From Castellaniella sp. MT123 (GTDB lineage: Bacteria; Pseudomonadota; Gammaproteobacteria; Burkholderiales; Burkholderiaceae_B), in NCBI RefSeq assembly GCF_039614765.1, contig NZ_CP154879.1, positions 2,728,001-2,792,000 of the forward strand: a stretch of DNA of 64,000 nucleotides, in the 5' to 3' direction. The translations under genes were made by a program, and so were the position numbers. Under the pieces are notes generated by a model. It saw only the letters and a program-made list of their open reading frames with translations. It had not been told where the DNA came from and ran no database searches. Shown piece after piece: positions 1-7,121 of the stretch (position 1 is the first letter of the stretch; each line of letters starts with the position of its first letter).

Positions 1-594
1 TAACTGCGCCATGATGACGACCGAAAAGGGATTCACGTATGCCTGGGATTCCAGTTCCGTCCACCGAAGCCGCCATCGGTTCAATTCTACGACACGACAG
101 GCGAATCGGACGCCCAGTCCCAGGTATTCATCGCTGTAGGTCAGACGGCCTTCAGGGCCATGACCATTGAGCACGATGCCCAGGCTATAGACGGGAGGCG
201 GCGGATCCGACCGGCGCATCCGCCATTCGTGTGTCTGGATCAGGTGATGATATTCATACATGCGGCGGGCAAAGCCCTGACGGATCTTGGGGCCGGATAA
301 GGCACCTTGCACTTCGACGTGGATCAGTAGCCGCAGTTCGACGCCGCCAAGCAGCCGTACACGAGCCAGTTTGTCGACAAAGCGGCGGCCGTGCTTGCTA
401 CGCTGATCGATGGATTGCAGTTCCTTGTCCAAGAACGTCGGTGACACAGACCAGTCGATGGCGGCATATAGATCAGGGGTCAATAGGGCCAACGCCTGTG
501 GAAAGTACAGTTCCAACGATTCCTTCCACGGACTGTCATAGTCGTTTGTGGGTGTCGCCGTCGTGGATTCGGGCTGCTGTATCTGATCGGGCAT
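1..594 (-). CDS. Rpn-like PD-(D/E)XK nuclease/transposase family protein (partial)
   Basis: The reading frame is open from an ATG at 594 to the left edge, so the C-terminus lies outside the window (198 codons seen). It has the layout of the Rpn/COG5464 family of PD-(D/E)XK recombination-promoting nucleases. 'RRFVDKLARVRL' supplies the acidic residue, and 'LLIHVEVQG' is the E-x-Q strand. 'FARRMYEYHHLI' follows, as in many family members. These proteins are DNA endonucleases linked to RecA-independent recombination and often occur in many copies. The start has no strong ribosome site. The gene lies beside TA modules and gene fragments, which fits an accessory island. Family assignment is fairly secure; activity is inferred. 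Confidence 0.7.
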   Translation of the reverse strand, partial: MPDQIQQPESTTATPTNDYDSPWKESLELYFPQALALLTPDLYAAIDWSVSPTFLDKELQSIDQRSKHGRRFVDKLARVRLLGGVELRLLIHVEVQGALSGPKIRQGFARRMYEYHHLIQTHEWRMRRSDPPPPVYSLGIVLNGHGPEGRLTYSDEYLGLGVRFACRVVELNRWRLRWTELESQAYVNPFSVVIMAQL

Positions 595-813
595 GTGAGG
601 GCATCATGACGGTGGGATACCCATTTTGGTCAAGGGACTGCGTTCCCGACAGATCGGAAAATACGATGGGCTGGAAAGGTCCATCCGTAGAAGATCGACT
701 GGCGTGGCTCTGTCCGTGCTCGCAAAGTAAGGCCTCATCAAGAACATATCAGCAACTAATTTTTAGTTTCTGATATCGGCAAATTGGGGCACAATCCATG
801 TCGAGCGGGCGAT

Positions 814-942
814 CTGCATCAGCAGGCCGCCTACGAGGCCCGTCGCCGAGGCGTCGCCCTGAACGAACTTGTGATCCAGGCGCTTAGAAATGAACTTAGC
901 CTGACTTATCCGTCCGAGGATAAGTTATCGCGTCGGCAATAA
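814..942 (+). pseudogene. HicB/RHH-type antitoxin C-terminal fragment
   Basis: A 42-residue open stretch ends in TAA and reads 'LHQQAAYEARRRGVALNEL' followed by 'VIQALRNEL'. This is the helix-turn-helix part of the C-terminal ribbon-helix-helix of HicB-like antitoxins. No in-frame start or N-terminal HicB domain precedes it, and the nearest ATG (798) is out of frame. I read it as a broken antitoxin. Its last two thirds are repeated near 2.5 kb. The rest of the 595-991 gap shows no gene. Confidence 0.5.
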
Positions 943-963
943 GCACCCATAACCGCCTGCGTG
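858..963 (+). repeat. Direct repeat A, copy 1 (about 106 bp)
   Basis: This stretch, covering the end of the HicB-like fragment and its downstream flank, recurs at 2495-2600 in the same orientation. By eye there are about six differences over 106 positions. The copies flank the intact StbDE-like and PIN/RHH modules, so recombination between them could delete or duplicate that interval. Confidence 0.85.
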
Positions 964-991
964 CCGTCAACCGCGGATAGGCTGGGGATAC

Positions 992-1276
992 CTATGTTCG
1001 CCCCAGCGCCGCCCGATACGCTGCCAGGCGATCGCGCTTTCCGATGGCCAGCACCAGCACCAACAGTTGCTGGTCTTGGACCTGGTAGACCAACCGGTAG
1101 CCGGCGGTACGCAGCTTGATTTTGTATAGATTCAGCCCGCCGCTGACACGGTCACCGGAGACATGCGGGCTTTCCAGGCGCTGACGCAATTTTGATTTCA
1201 GTTGCGCGTGAACCGATCCGTCCAGCCGATGCCATTCGGTCAGGGCATCTGGGTGGAACTGTAGATCAAAGGTCAT
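992..1276 (-). CDS. RelE/StbE-family toxin
   Basis: This is a 94-residue protein of the RelE/ParE superfamily, whose members are usually ribosome-dependent mRNA interferases. Visible features are an N-terminal 'FHPDALTEWHRLD', then 'KIKLRTAGYRLVYQV' (core strands with the basic R-x-x-YR patch), and a C-terminal 'AIGKRDRLAAYRAA'. I prefer the ATG at 1276 over a longer form, because it overlaps the antitoxin stop by 11 bases and fits the family N-terminus. It is translated after its antitoxin, the classic order. It should be neutralised by the neighbour and autoregulated with it. Confidence 0.85.
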   Translation of the reverse strand: MTFDLQFHPDALTEWHRLDGSVHAQLKSKLRQRLESPHVSGDRVSGGLNLYKIKLRTAGYRLVYQVQDQQLLVLVLAIGKRDRLAAYRAALGRT

Positions 1277-1517
1277 CCAGCGTGACCGGTACGGATGCCT
1301 TGCCGTCATTCAGACGGGCTGCGGCAATCTGGGCGAGCTCCAGGTTTTCCAGCTGTTCCATGATCGATTCCCAGAGCTGGGCACCCACGACGTAACCGGT
1401 CGGCTTGTTGCGGTTCAGGACGACAATGGGCTCGGTTTCCGCAGACTGCAGGACGGTCGCCGGATTGGCCTTGAGCTCGCTAAGACCAACCGCGCGGGTC
1501 GCAAATATCGTGTTCAT
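1266..1517 (-). CDS. Phd/YefM-family antitoxin (StbD-like)
   Basis: An 83-residue antitoxin with the Phd/YefM DNA-binding start 'VGLSELKANPATVLQ', then 'PIVVLNRNKPTGYVV', and a C-terminal acidic tail ending 'VPVTLDDL' that would wrap the toxin. It is encoded first and overlaps the toxin start by 11 bases, so the pair is co-translated. A perfect TATAAT lies upstream. Such antitoxins bind their own promoter together with the toxin. Confidence 0.88.
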   Translation of the reverse strand: MNTIFATRAVGLSELKANPATVLQSAETEPIVVLNRNKPTGYVVGAQLWESIMEQLENLELAQIAAARLNDGKASVPVTLDDL

Positions 1518-1550
1518 AGTGGGCCTTTAATTGGTCTATTAACAAGGCTA

Positions 1551-1556
1551 ATTATA
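1551..1556 (-). promoter_or_regulatory. Candidate -10 box of the StbDE-like TA pair
   Basis: The minus strand reads TATAAT about 33 bases before the antitoxin ATG. The hexamer 17 bases further upstream is a poor -35 (TATGGA). The surrounding sequence is AT-rich compared with its neighbours. It lies right against the O-antigen-ligase fragment, so the island junction sits at the promoter. Confidence 0.4.
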
Positions 1557-1569
1557 AGCTGTTTAACGT

Positions 1570-1680
1570 CTATTCCATATCGCTTTCCGCCGCCCGCATC
1601 GCCGCCCACCAGATCGCCAGCGACGCCAGAAAGAACATCACCCCGTTGTTGCGCCCCAGGATCACCTGCGTCAGGCCGAA
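1570..1680 (-). pseudogene. Tail fragment of the O-antigen ligase gene
   Basis: The last 36 codons read 'FGLTQVILGRNNGVMFF' then 'SLAIWWAAMR'. They are almost identical to the end of the complete ligase at 7122-8414. Nothing upstream continues the ligase. At about 1678 the sequence switches, across a shared GGCCGAA, into a piece of the autotransporter gene. This is a duplicated and deleted copy, not a gene. Confidence 0.8.
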
Positions 1681-1785
1681 GCCCGTCTGCGGCAGCCGCT
1701 GTCCTTGGGGAACTGGGGCATTATCCCCAGGGCCCTGGGCGCGGGCCGGGTGACTGTATCTGCGCCGTGCCGACGCGCGGGAAAC
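1678..1785 (+). pseudogene. Autotransporter beta-barrel gene fragment
   Basis: About 108 bases match the stretch near 6575-6680 of the intact autotransporter (the region encoding 'EARLRQPLPLGDWGI'), with scattered changes that break the frame. With the adjoining ligase tail it reproduces, in miniature, the ligase-to-autotransporter order seen at 7.1-8.8 kb. The remaining 1786-1849 segment shows nothing more. Confidence 0.75.
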
Positions 1786-1849
1786 TTCATAACGAATCAG
1801 ACCGTGGCTTGATCTTGCGCACAGAAGTGATGGCGTATATGCTGTCACT

Positions 1850-2269
1850 ATGGTCACCATCGTCATTGACACCAACGTATTCGTGGCTGGATTGCGATCC
1901 TCCGGCGGGGCATCGCGAGAGGTCCTGCGGGGGGCTCTGAGGGGCCGTTTCAAGCCATTATTCGGCAATGCCTTGTGGCTGGAATATCAGGATTTGCTGG
2001 GGCGTCCAGTTTGGGGAGACCTGACTACGGCGCAAGATCGTTTGCAAGTGCTGGCGGCATTGGCGCAGTGCGGGCATTGGGTGACGGTGTATTACGGCTG
2101 GCGTCCCAATCTTCCCGATGAGGCGGACAATCATCTGATCGAGCTTGCCCTGGCTGGTAACGCAGCCGCGATCGTGACCCACAACGTCAGAGACGTCAAC
2201 CGCGGAGACTTGCAGTTGGGCAATCTCCGTATCTTGACTCCTGCGCAATTCCTGGAGGCACTGAAATGA
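1850..2269 (+). CDS. PIN-domain toxin (COG1569 type)
   Basis: A 139-residue PIN-domain protein, predicted to be a metal-dependent RNase toxin. The first acidic residue is in 'VIDTNVFVAGLRSSGGAS', a hallmark of the COG1569 group. Further acidic residues are in 'LPDEADNHLIELAL' and near 'IVTHNVRDVNRGDL'. The C-terminus ('RILTPAQFLEAL') is typical. Its stop overlaps the next start as ATGA, so toxin and antitoxin are translationally coupled, with the toxin first. A copy of its last codons recurs at 4.48 kb. Confidence is high for the family; the RNA target is unknown. Confidence 0.87.
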   Translation: MVTIVIDTNVFVAGLRSSGGASREVLRGALRGRFKPLFGNALWLEYQDLLGRPVWGDLTTAQDRLQVLAALAQCGHWVTVYYGWRPNLPDEADNHLIELALAGNAAAIVTHNVRDVNRGDLQLGNLRILTPAQFLEALK

Positions 2270-2502
2270 GCACTCTCACCGTTAGGCTGCCCGAGGATAC
2301 GGCCGCCCGGCTCAAGGACATGGCGAAAAGCCGCGGACTGAGCACCAACAAGCTGATTGAACAGTTAAGCGCACAGGCATTGGCAGCCTGGGATACGGAA
2401 AATCATTTTCGTAGCCTGGCCGCGACCGGTGACCCGCGACGGGCGCTCGCGATCCTGGATCGACTCGATGCCGCCGATCGATCCGGCAAGCGTTCCTGAA
2501 CG
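2220..2502 (+). repeat. Direct repeat B, copy 1 (full length)
   Basis: The stretch covering the end of the PIN toxin gene and the whole antitoxin recurs at 4483-4669. That second copy lacks 96 internal bases. Outside the deletion I see one substitution in the opening codons (CTC to TTC). Confidence 0.88.
2266..2499 (+). CDS. Ribbon-helix-helix antitoxin of the PIN toxin
   Basis: A 77-residue protein starting 'STLTVRLPEDTAARLKDMA', the beta strand and first helix of an Arc/MetJ ribbon-helix-helix fold. 'GLSTNKLIEQLSAQAL' forms the second helix. The C-terminal half should mask the PIN toxin. It is coupled to the toxin by a 4-base overlap. Two copies of the 8-mer GGATACGG (2295-2302 and 2391-2398) sit in frame within it. 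In the second copy of this gene at 4.5 kb the 96 bases between them are missing. Confidence 0.83.
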   Translation: MSTLTVRLPEDTAARLKDMAKSRGLSTNKLIEQLSAQALAAWDTENHFRSLAATGDPRRALAILDRLDAADRSGKRS

Positions 2503-2600
2503 AACTGGTGATCCAGGTGCTTGGAAACGAACTTAGCCTGACTTATCCGTCCGAGGATAAGTTATCGCGTCGGCAATAAGTACCCATAACCGCCCGCGTG
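2495..2600 (+). repeat. Direct repeat A, copy 2
   Basis: Second copy of the 106-base repeat at 858-963. It begins within the end of the RHH antitoxin gene, so a foreign HicB-like tail has been spliced directly after an unrelated antitoxin. The join lies at the shared CCTGAACG. Confidence 0.85.
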
Positions 2601-2697
2601 GTCGGTTGGATCAGGCTTTCGGCCGGTATACCCAGCTCCTCATGCAATTTCCGGATCATGGGCAGCGTCAGGGCGCGCTTGCGGCTGTGATTCGGCA
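2543..2697 (-). pseudogene. HigA-like antitoxin C-terminal fragment
   Basis: The minus strand reads 'RKRALTLPMIRKLHEELG' then 'IPAESLIQP', the ending of HigA-type XRE antitoxins. The helix-turn-helix expected upstream is absent. The frame then runs on into repeat A instead of a natural stop. It is a broken gene with no partner HigB nearby. Confidence 0.6.
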
Positions 2698-2747
2698 CGA
2701 AGCACAGGGCTCGCAGCGAGCCCGACGACGGCATGCCGGCCGCACGA

Positions 2748-3671
2748 CTATGGCCTATCATCCTTGAGAGACAGCGTTCCGCGAGATTCGAGCAAACGCC
2801 GCGTGTTCTCCAGCTCCTTTTGCAGTAACTCGGCATCCGGCAGCACCGTCCGGTAGTTTGCAGCCATCACCTTGGTCGGCAAGCCATCCAACGCATACCG
2901 TGCCAGTGCATATCCCTTGTTGGCGCATAGAATCAGACCCACCGGCGGATTCTCATCCGGGTAGGCCCAATGCTCTTTGGCATAGTTGCAGTACATATCC
3001 ACATCGGCATGGGTCAGGCTGCCCAGCTTCAGGTCGATGATGACCAGGCAGCGCAGCTTGCGATGGAAGAACAACAGATCCACGCGATACCAAGTATGGT
3101 CTATGCGCAACCGACGTTGCCGCCCGACGAAGGTAAAGCCTTCGCCAAGCTCCAGCAGGAAGTCTTCCAGCCGCAGGATCAATGCCGCTTCCAGGTCGGA
3201 TCAACCACCGCGCAACGCCTCGGCCTCGTAGAACCGGCGGGCATGGTCATCCTTGACCGACAGCAGCCGGACATAGGCCGACCACGGCAAGGTGAAGATC
3301 TGGGACAGTTCGGACAAGCTCAATTTCCCAGACGCTGTCTGGGAAATCTTTGGTTGGGGGTATGCGAGGAAGAAACGCCGCATGCTCTCCAGGTTGTTGA
3401 CGCCGAACCCGCGCCCGAATCGGGCCGTCAGATCGGCGGACAACCGCTCCATCAACTGCTCGCCGTAACCGGCCCGCCGCCTGCCTTTCTGCTCGGCTTC
3501 CACGATTCGGCGGCCAATCTCCCAATAGCTGGCCGTCATCAGCGCATTGACGCTGCGCGCCGCTGCCTGGCGTGCGGCATCCAGCAACTCCACAATGCCA
3601 CCGTGGATGCCGGCATAGCCAGCCGGTAAGGCGGCGCGTTTCCCGGCCGCCGTAGGCGTCTTTCTTGTCAT
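2748..3671 (-). pseudogene. DUF1016 (YhcG-like) nuclease, interrupted
   Basis: The N-terminal half, from the ATG at 3671 ('ALMTASYWEIGRRIVEAE', 'NLESMRRFFLAYP', 'LPWSAYVRLL'), ends at an in-frame TGA at 3201-3203. The same frame continues as 'SDLEAALILRLEDFLLELG' with the PD-(D/E)XK core 'YRVDLLFFHRKLRCLV' and 'IDLKLG'. Family members normally have some tens of residues between 'EALRGG' and 'DLE..L'. Here that link is missing and replaced by the stop. So this is one gene with an internal deletion and a nonsense codon. The family is linked to DNA repair and restriction of foreign DNA. Confidence 0.8.
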
Positions 3672-3850
3672 GCTGTTGCCTCCATAGAACAGGATGCCTC
3701 GGTAATCGCCAGCCGCCGATTCGCCACCAGTTCGGCCGCATCGCGCACCAGCTTGTCCTCGGTATGAACATAATGCATAAACATCGCCACGGTCTTGTGG
3801 CCTGTGAGCTTCATGTCCGCCTTGGTCGGAACGCCCACATAAGACGTGGG
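3668..3850 (-). pseudogene. Tyrosine recombinase (integrase) C-terminal fragment
   Basis: The minus strand encodes 'GVPTKADMKLTGHKTVAMF' then 'MHYVHTEDKLV', the GHK...Y end of phage-type tyrosine recombinases. The catalytic R and the N-terminal domains are missing. Its stop overlaps the DUF1016 start as ATGA, so the two were probably once co-transcribed on a mobile island. Confidence 0.6.
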
Positions 3851-3999
3851 CCATCGTCACCTGTCCGTTACAACAAAAAATTTACCTATGGGTTAACATT
3901 CTGTGTATCTGCTGAGCCTTGATGACCTGTGCGGCGATCAGCCTCCTTGCTGAAAGGCGTTCACCCCATGCTCGGAGGACGGACGATCCAGCTTGCATT

Positions 4000-4020
4000 C
4001 CATCAATGATGCATTGATGG
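4000..4020. promoter_or_regulatory. Inverted repeat, likely operator of the XRE regulator
   Basis: CCATCAATG-ATG-CATTGATGG is a perfect 9-base inverted repeat with a 3-base spacer. It ends 13 bases before the ATG of the XRE-family gene. Position and symmetry suggest autoregulation by that protein. Confidence 0.55.
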
Positions 4021-4033
4021 CGTGGAGAACATC

Positions 4034-4471
4034 ATGACCATGTTTTCGGAATTGCTGGCTGCCGCCAGGCAAAAAGACTCTTACTGGGAATCCCGGCTGC
4101 GGCATCAGTTCGCTTCCAGCGTCCTCGAGGCGCTGGCGGAACGCGGAATCAGCCAGAAAGAGTACGCAAAGAAGGCCGACGTATCCGCAGGATATGTCTC
4201 ACGCGTGCTGGCGGGCAATGAAAACCTGTCGCTGCGCACTCTCGTGAAACTTGCCCGTGTGCTCGATCTGGATCTGGATCTTCGCGTCTATCCAAAGGCC
4301 CCCACTTTCCATCAGATCGATCAGGACGAGCATGACTGGTCCATGCTCGAAGGCTCAATGCAGCGCCAGCATGGCGCGCCGCGCTTTCGTCTAATCAAGT
4401 CCGCAGTGACCGTCAATGAAACCAAGATTGCAACCAAGAAGCCATCGCACCGCAAGAGCCTGAAGTCCTGA
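4034..4471 (+). CDS. XRE-family transcriptional regulator/antitoxin-like protein
   Basis: A 145-residue protein with a helix-turn-helix at about residues 31-85: 'LAERGISQKEYAKKADV', 'SAGYVSRVLAGNENLSL', 'LVKLARVLDLDLDLRVYP'. This form, with a ~30-residue N-terminal helix before the HTH, is common in HigA-like or stand-alone XRE antitoxins. The C-terminal 60 residues are basic and probably unstructured. GTG 4022 is possible, but ATG 4034 has GGAG eight bases upstream. No toxin partner is adjacent: upstream is the integrase fragment and downstream a decayed TA copy. Confidence 0.75.
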   Translation: MTMFSELLAAARQKDSYWESRLRHQFASSVLEALAERGISQKEYAKKADVSAGYVSRVLAGNENLSLRTLVKLARVLDLDLDLRVYPKAPTFHQIDQDEHDWSMLEGSMQRQHGAPRFRLIKSAVTVNETKIATKKPSHRKSLKS

Positions 4472-4482
4472 TCTCCAGCGCC

Positions 4483-4669
4483 GCAATCTCCGTATCTTGA
4501 CTCCTGCGCAATTCCTGGAGGCACTGAAATGAGCACTTTCACCGTTAGGCTGCCCGAGGATACGGAAAATCATTTTCGTAGCCTGGCCGCGACCGGTGAC
4601 CCGCGACGGGCGCTCGCGATCCTGGATCGACTCGATGCCGCCGATCGATCCGGCAAGCGTTCCTGAACG
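4483..4669 (+). repeat. Direct repeat B, copy 2 (96-bp internal deletion)
   Basis: A copy of 2220-2502 starting in the PIN toxin's last codons and running through the antitoxin. It lacks exactly the 96 bases lying between two GGATACGG 8-mers of the intact copy, keeping one 8-mer. That is the signature of slippage or recombination at short repeats. The sequence after it (CTGCACCAGCAGGCCGCC) resembles the HicB fragment at 814. Confidence 0.88.
4529..4666 (+). pseudogene. RHH antitoxin gene with in-frame deletion
   Basis: The frame remains open for 45 codons: 'STFTVRLPEDT' joined directly to 'ENHFRSLAATGDPRRA'. Loss of 32 codons removes both helices of the ribbon-helix-helix fold, so DNA binding is not expected. 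The toxin-binding C-terminal half is intact, so a residual neutralising peptide is conceivable but unproven. Confidence 0.7.
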
Positions 4670-4826
4670 GTCTGCACCAGCAGGCCGCCCCCCGATCCGC
4701 GCATCAGAATTGATGGCCATCAAGAAAAAGTAAAATTCAGTAACAACCCTACTGCACAGACATTGAATTTTCCTGGAAAAGATACCTGTCACATTTCGTG
4801 ACTGATAACTTTGACAGGAGACTTCC

Positions 4827-7061
4827 ATGTTCATCCGACATAGCGTCACGATGTTCTTGCTTTGCTGCGTGGGCCTGCCACCGCCCGTGCTATCGCAGCC
4901 GATGCCGCCGCCAGCCCTACCGTCGGGCCAGCCAGAGGCGCCGTGGGATTCGTCCCCGGCGCCTTTTTTATTGGACGGATCGCTGTACGACGTCCCCGGC
5001 AGCCAGACCATCACCCGGCCGATGGTGCTGGGGGGCGACAGCGGCTTTCGCGTGCAGGCGGGGCAGGCCCTGGGCATCCAGGGCGCGATCTGCGCGCCGG
5101 CGGGCGGCGTCAATCCCGCCTGCCTGGACGACGGAACACCGCCCCCGACCGCATCCCTGTTGCTGAAACTGGGCGATGGCCACCTGGCGCTGTCCGGCGC
5201 CAACACCTGGCGTGGCAATACCGTCCTGCTGCAGGGCAGTCTGGGGCTGCAATCCAGCCAGGCGCTGGGGTATTGGGGCAACACGCTGGATATGGCCTCC
5301 GGCACGCGGCTGGAATTGGCCGATGGCGTCATGATCGATCAGGGACTGCGCATCCAGACCGTCGATGCCATGGCGTCCCTGGTCCCGTTCGATTGGGGGC
5401 TCGGTCCGCTGCCGGCCAGCGGGGCGCCTGCCGTCCTGCGGGTGGCCGCCGGCACGGCGACGTGGCGGGGTCCGATCACGGCCCTGGCACCGCTGGAAAA
5501 AGACGGCGCCGGCACCCTGCGGCTGCTGGGCACCGGGTATGCGCCGAATGACCCGCTGCTGCTGCGCGAGGGTGGCCTGCAGGTCGGCGAAGGCGGCCTG
5601 GATGCCGGCCACCTGTGGTTCGGTGCGATACATGGCATGCCGGGCACCACGCTGTCGGGCACCGGGCTGATCCTGGATGCCCAGGTGGCGGGGCATGTGC
5701 AGCCGGGCACCCCGCAGTCCGTGGGCACCCTGCTGTTCGGCAATCACCTACGGCTGGCCGATACGGCCCAGGCCCGAATCCGCATCGATGCTGCGGGCCA
5801 GGCCGATCAGCTGTGGTCCCTAGGCACGGCTCGCCTGGGCGGCGAGCTGCTGGTCATGCCCACTGCGGGGAATTGGACGCCCGCCACCCGCTGGACCATC
5901 GTCCGCGCCGATGGCGGGCTGGACTATACCGCCCTGGGCACCACCGATCCAGCAGCCACCACCCCGGTCGGCCTGTCGAGCGGGGGTGGACGCTTCAGCC
6001 GGGTTCGCAGCCGTGTGCGCTACCTGGATCCCGTCCTGAGCTATGGCCCCACATCCGTCACCCTGGGCTTGCAATACAACGCCCTGGGCCTGAACACGGC
6101 CGATTCCAGCTGGCGCAGTGCCCTGCTGGAAGACAGCCGCTTCCCGCGCGAATCCGCCCTGATGCATACCGCCAGCGGCCGCGCCTGGGCGCAGACCTGG
6201 GCCGTCAACAGTGAACGGACGGGTAGCGGTAGCCTGCCGGGCGACGACCGCGACACCGGCGGGCTGCAGATCGGCGTCAGCCGCCCGCTGGCCCGGGATT
6301 GGCACTGGGCCGCGTTCGCAGGCGTGCAGAACAGCCGCCAGCGCACCATGGGGCCAGCGGGCATGGAACCCGATGGCAGCGGCCCGGGCGGCGCCTACCG
6401 CCTGCGGGACGAGTCGGTCCACGCTGGCGTGGGGCTGGCGTATACCGCGCCGGCCCTGTCCCTGACCCTGGGCGCCGCCCAATCGTGGCATCGGGCAACC
6501 ATCAGCCGCCAGGCCGACTTGGCAGAACCCGATTTGCGCAGCCGGGCCAGTGCCACCTTAAGCCAGATCTGGGCCGAAGCCCGCTTGCGGCAGCCTCTGC
6601 CGCTGGGTGACTGGGGCATCGTCCCCTGGGCTCGCGTCGGGTGGCTGCATCTGCGCCGCGCCGACGTGCAGGAAACCGGCGGCCTGGCGGCCGTCACGCT
6701 GCCGGCGCAGACCGACCGGCGATGGCTGACCCATCTGGGTATTCAGGCGGAGCGCCGCTGGCCAACCCCGCACGGCGACGCCGTCCTGGGGGCGGAGATC
6801 AGTGCGCGCAGCCTGTGGGGTGGGCGCACTTTATCCAGCCAGCAGGCCTATCGTGCCGATCCGGACGTCCTGTTCCAGACTGTTGGCTTGCCGCTCAGCC
6901 GGCATGTGCTGGGGCTGGATGTGGGGGTGGATGCGCCTGCCATGCGCCGTGCCCGTATCCGGCTAGCCTATACCGGCCAGTATGGCAGCGGGCAGATGCA
7001 GCATGGGGTGTGGCTGGGGGTCAGCATCGCGCTGGATGGGAAGCTGGCGGATATGAAGTAG
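4827..7061 (+). CDS. Autotransporter with C-terminal beta-barrel
   Basis: A 744-residue type Va secretion protein. A signal peptide spans about residues 1-24. The passenger carries the autotransporter-associated strand repeat ('LSGANTWRGNTVLLQGSLG', 'LRLLGTG') and is predicted to form a beta-helix. The last ~280 residues form the outer-membrane barrel ('GRAWAQTWAV' onward to 'QMQHGVWLGVSIAL'). The final residues 'LDGKLADMK' lie after the usual terminal aromatic strand. No protease or adhesin domain is visible, so the surface role is unknown. AGGAGA lies 7-12 bases upstream of the ATG. Broken copies of this gene lie at 1.68 and 8.45 kb. Confidence 0.85.
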   Translation: MFIRHSVTMFLLCCVGLPPPVLSQPMPPPALPSGQPEAPWDSSPAPFLLDGSLYDVPGSQTITRPMVLGGDSGFRVQAGQALGIQGAICAPAGGVNPACLDDGTPPPTASLLLKLGDGHLALSGANTWRGNTVLLQGSLGLQSSQALGYWGNTLDMASGTRLELADGVMIDQGLRIQTVDAMASLVPFDWGLGPLPASGAPAVLRVAAGTATWRGPITALAPLEKDGAGTLRLLGTGYAPNDPLLLREGGLQVGEGGLDAGHLWFGAIHGMPGTTLSGTGLILDAQVAGHVQPGTPQSVGTLLFGNHLRLADTAQARIRIDAAGQADQLWSLGTARLGGELLVMPTAGNWTPATRWTIVRADGGLDYTALGTTDPAATTPVGLSSGGGRFSRVRSRVRYLDPVLSYGPTSVTLGLQYNALGLNTADSSWRSALLEDSRFPRESALMHTASGRAWAQTWAVNSERTGSGSLPGDDRDTGGLQIGVSRPLARDWHWAAFAGVQNSRQRTMGPAGMEPDGSGPGGAYRLRDESVHAGVGLAYTAPALSLTLGAAQSWHRATISRQADLAEPDLRSRASATLSQIWAEARLRQPLPLGDWGIVPWARVGWLHLRRADVQETGGLAAVTLPAQTDRRWLTHLGIQAERRWPTPHGDAVLGAEISARSLWGGRTLSSQQAYRADPDVLFQTVGLPLSRHVLGLDVGVDAPAMRRARIRLAYTGQYGSGQMQHGVWLGVSIALDGKLADMK

Positions 7062-7121
7062 TGGGGTGACGCATTCGTCACGGGTCTGCGCTGCATCGCC
7101 AACAGGCGGTGCGGCGCCCGA

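Noticed and set aside
231-773. A 180-codon plus-strand frame at the left end
   Set aside because: Overlaps, on the opposite strand, the partial Rpn-like nuclease, which has family motifs; this frame has none.
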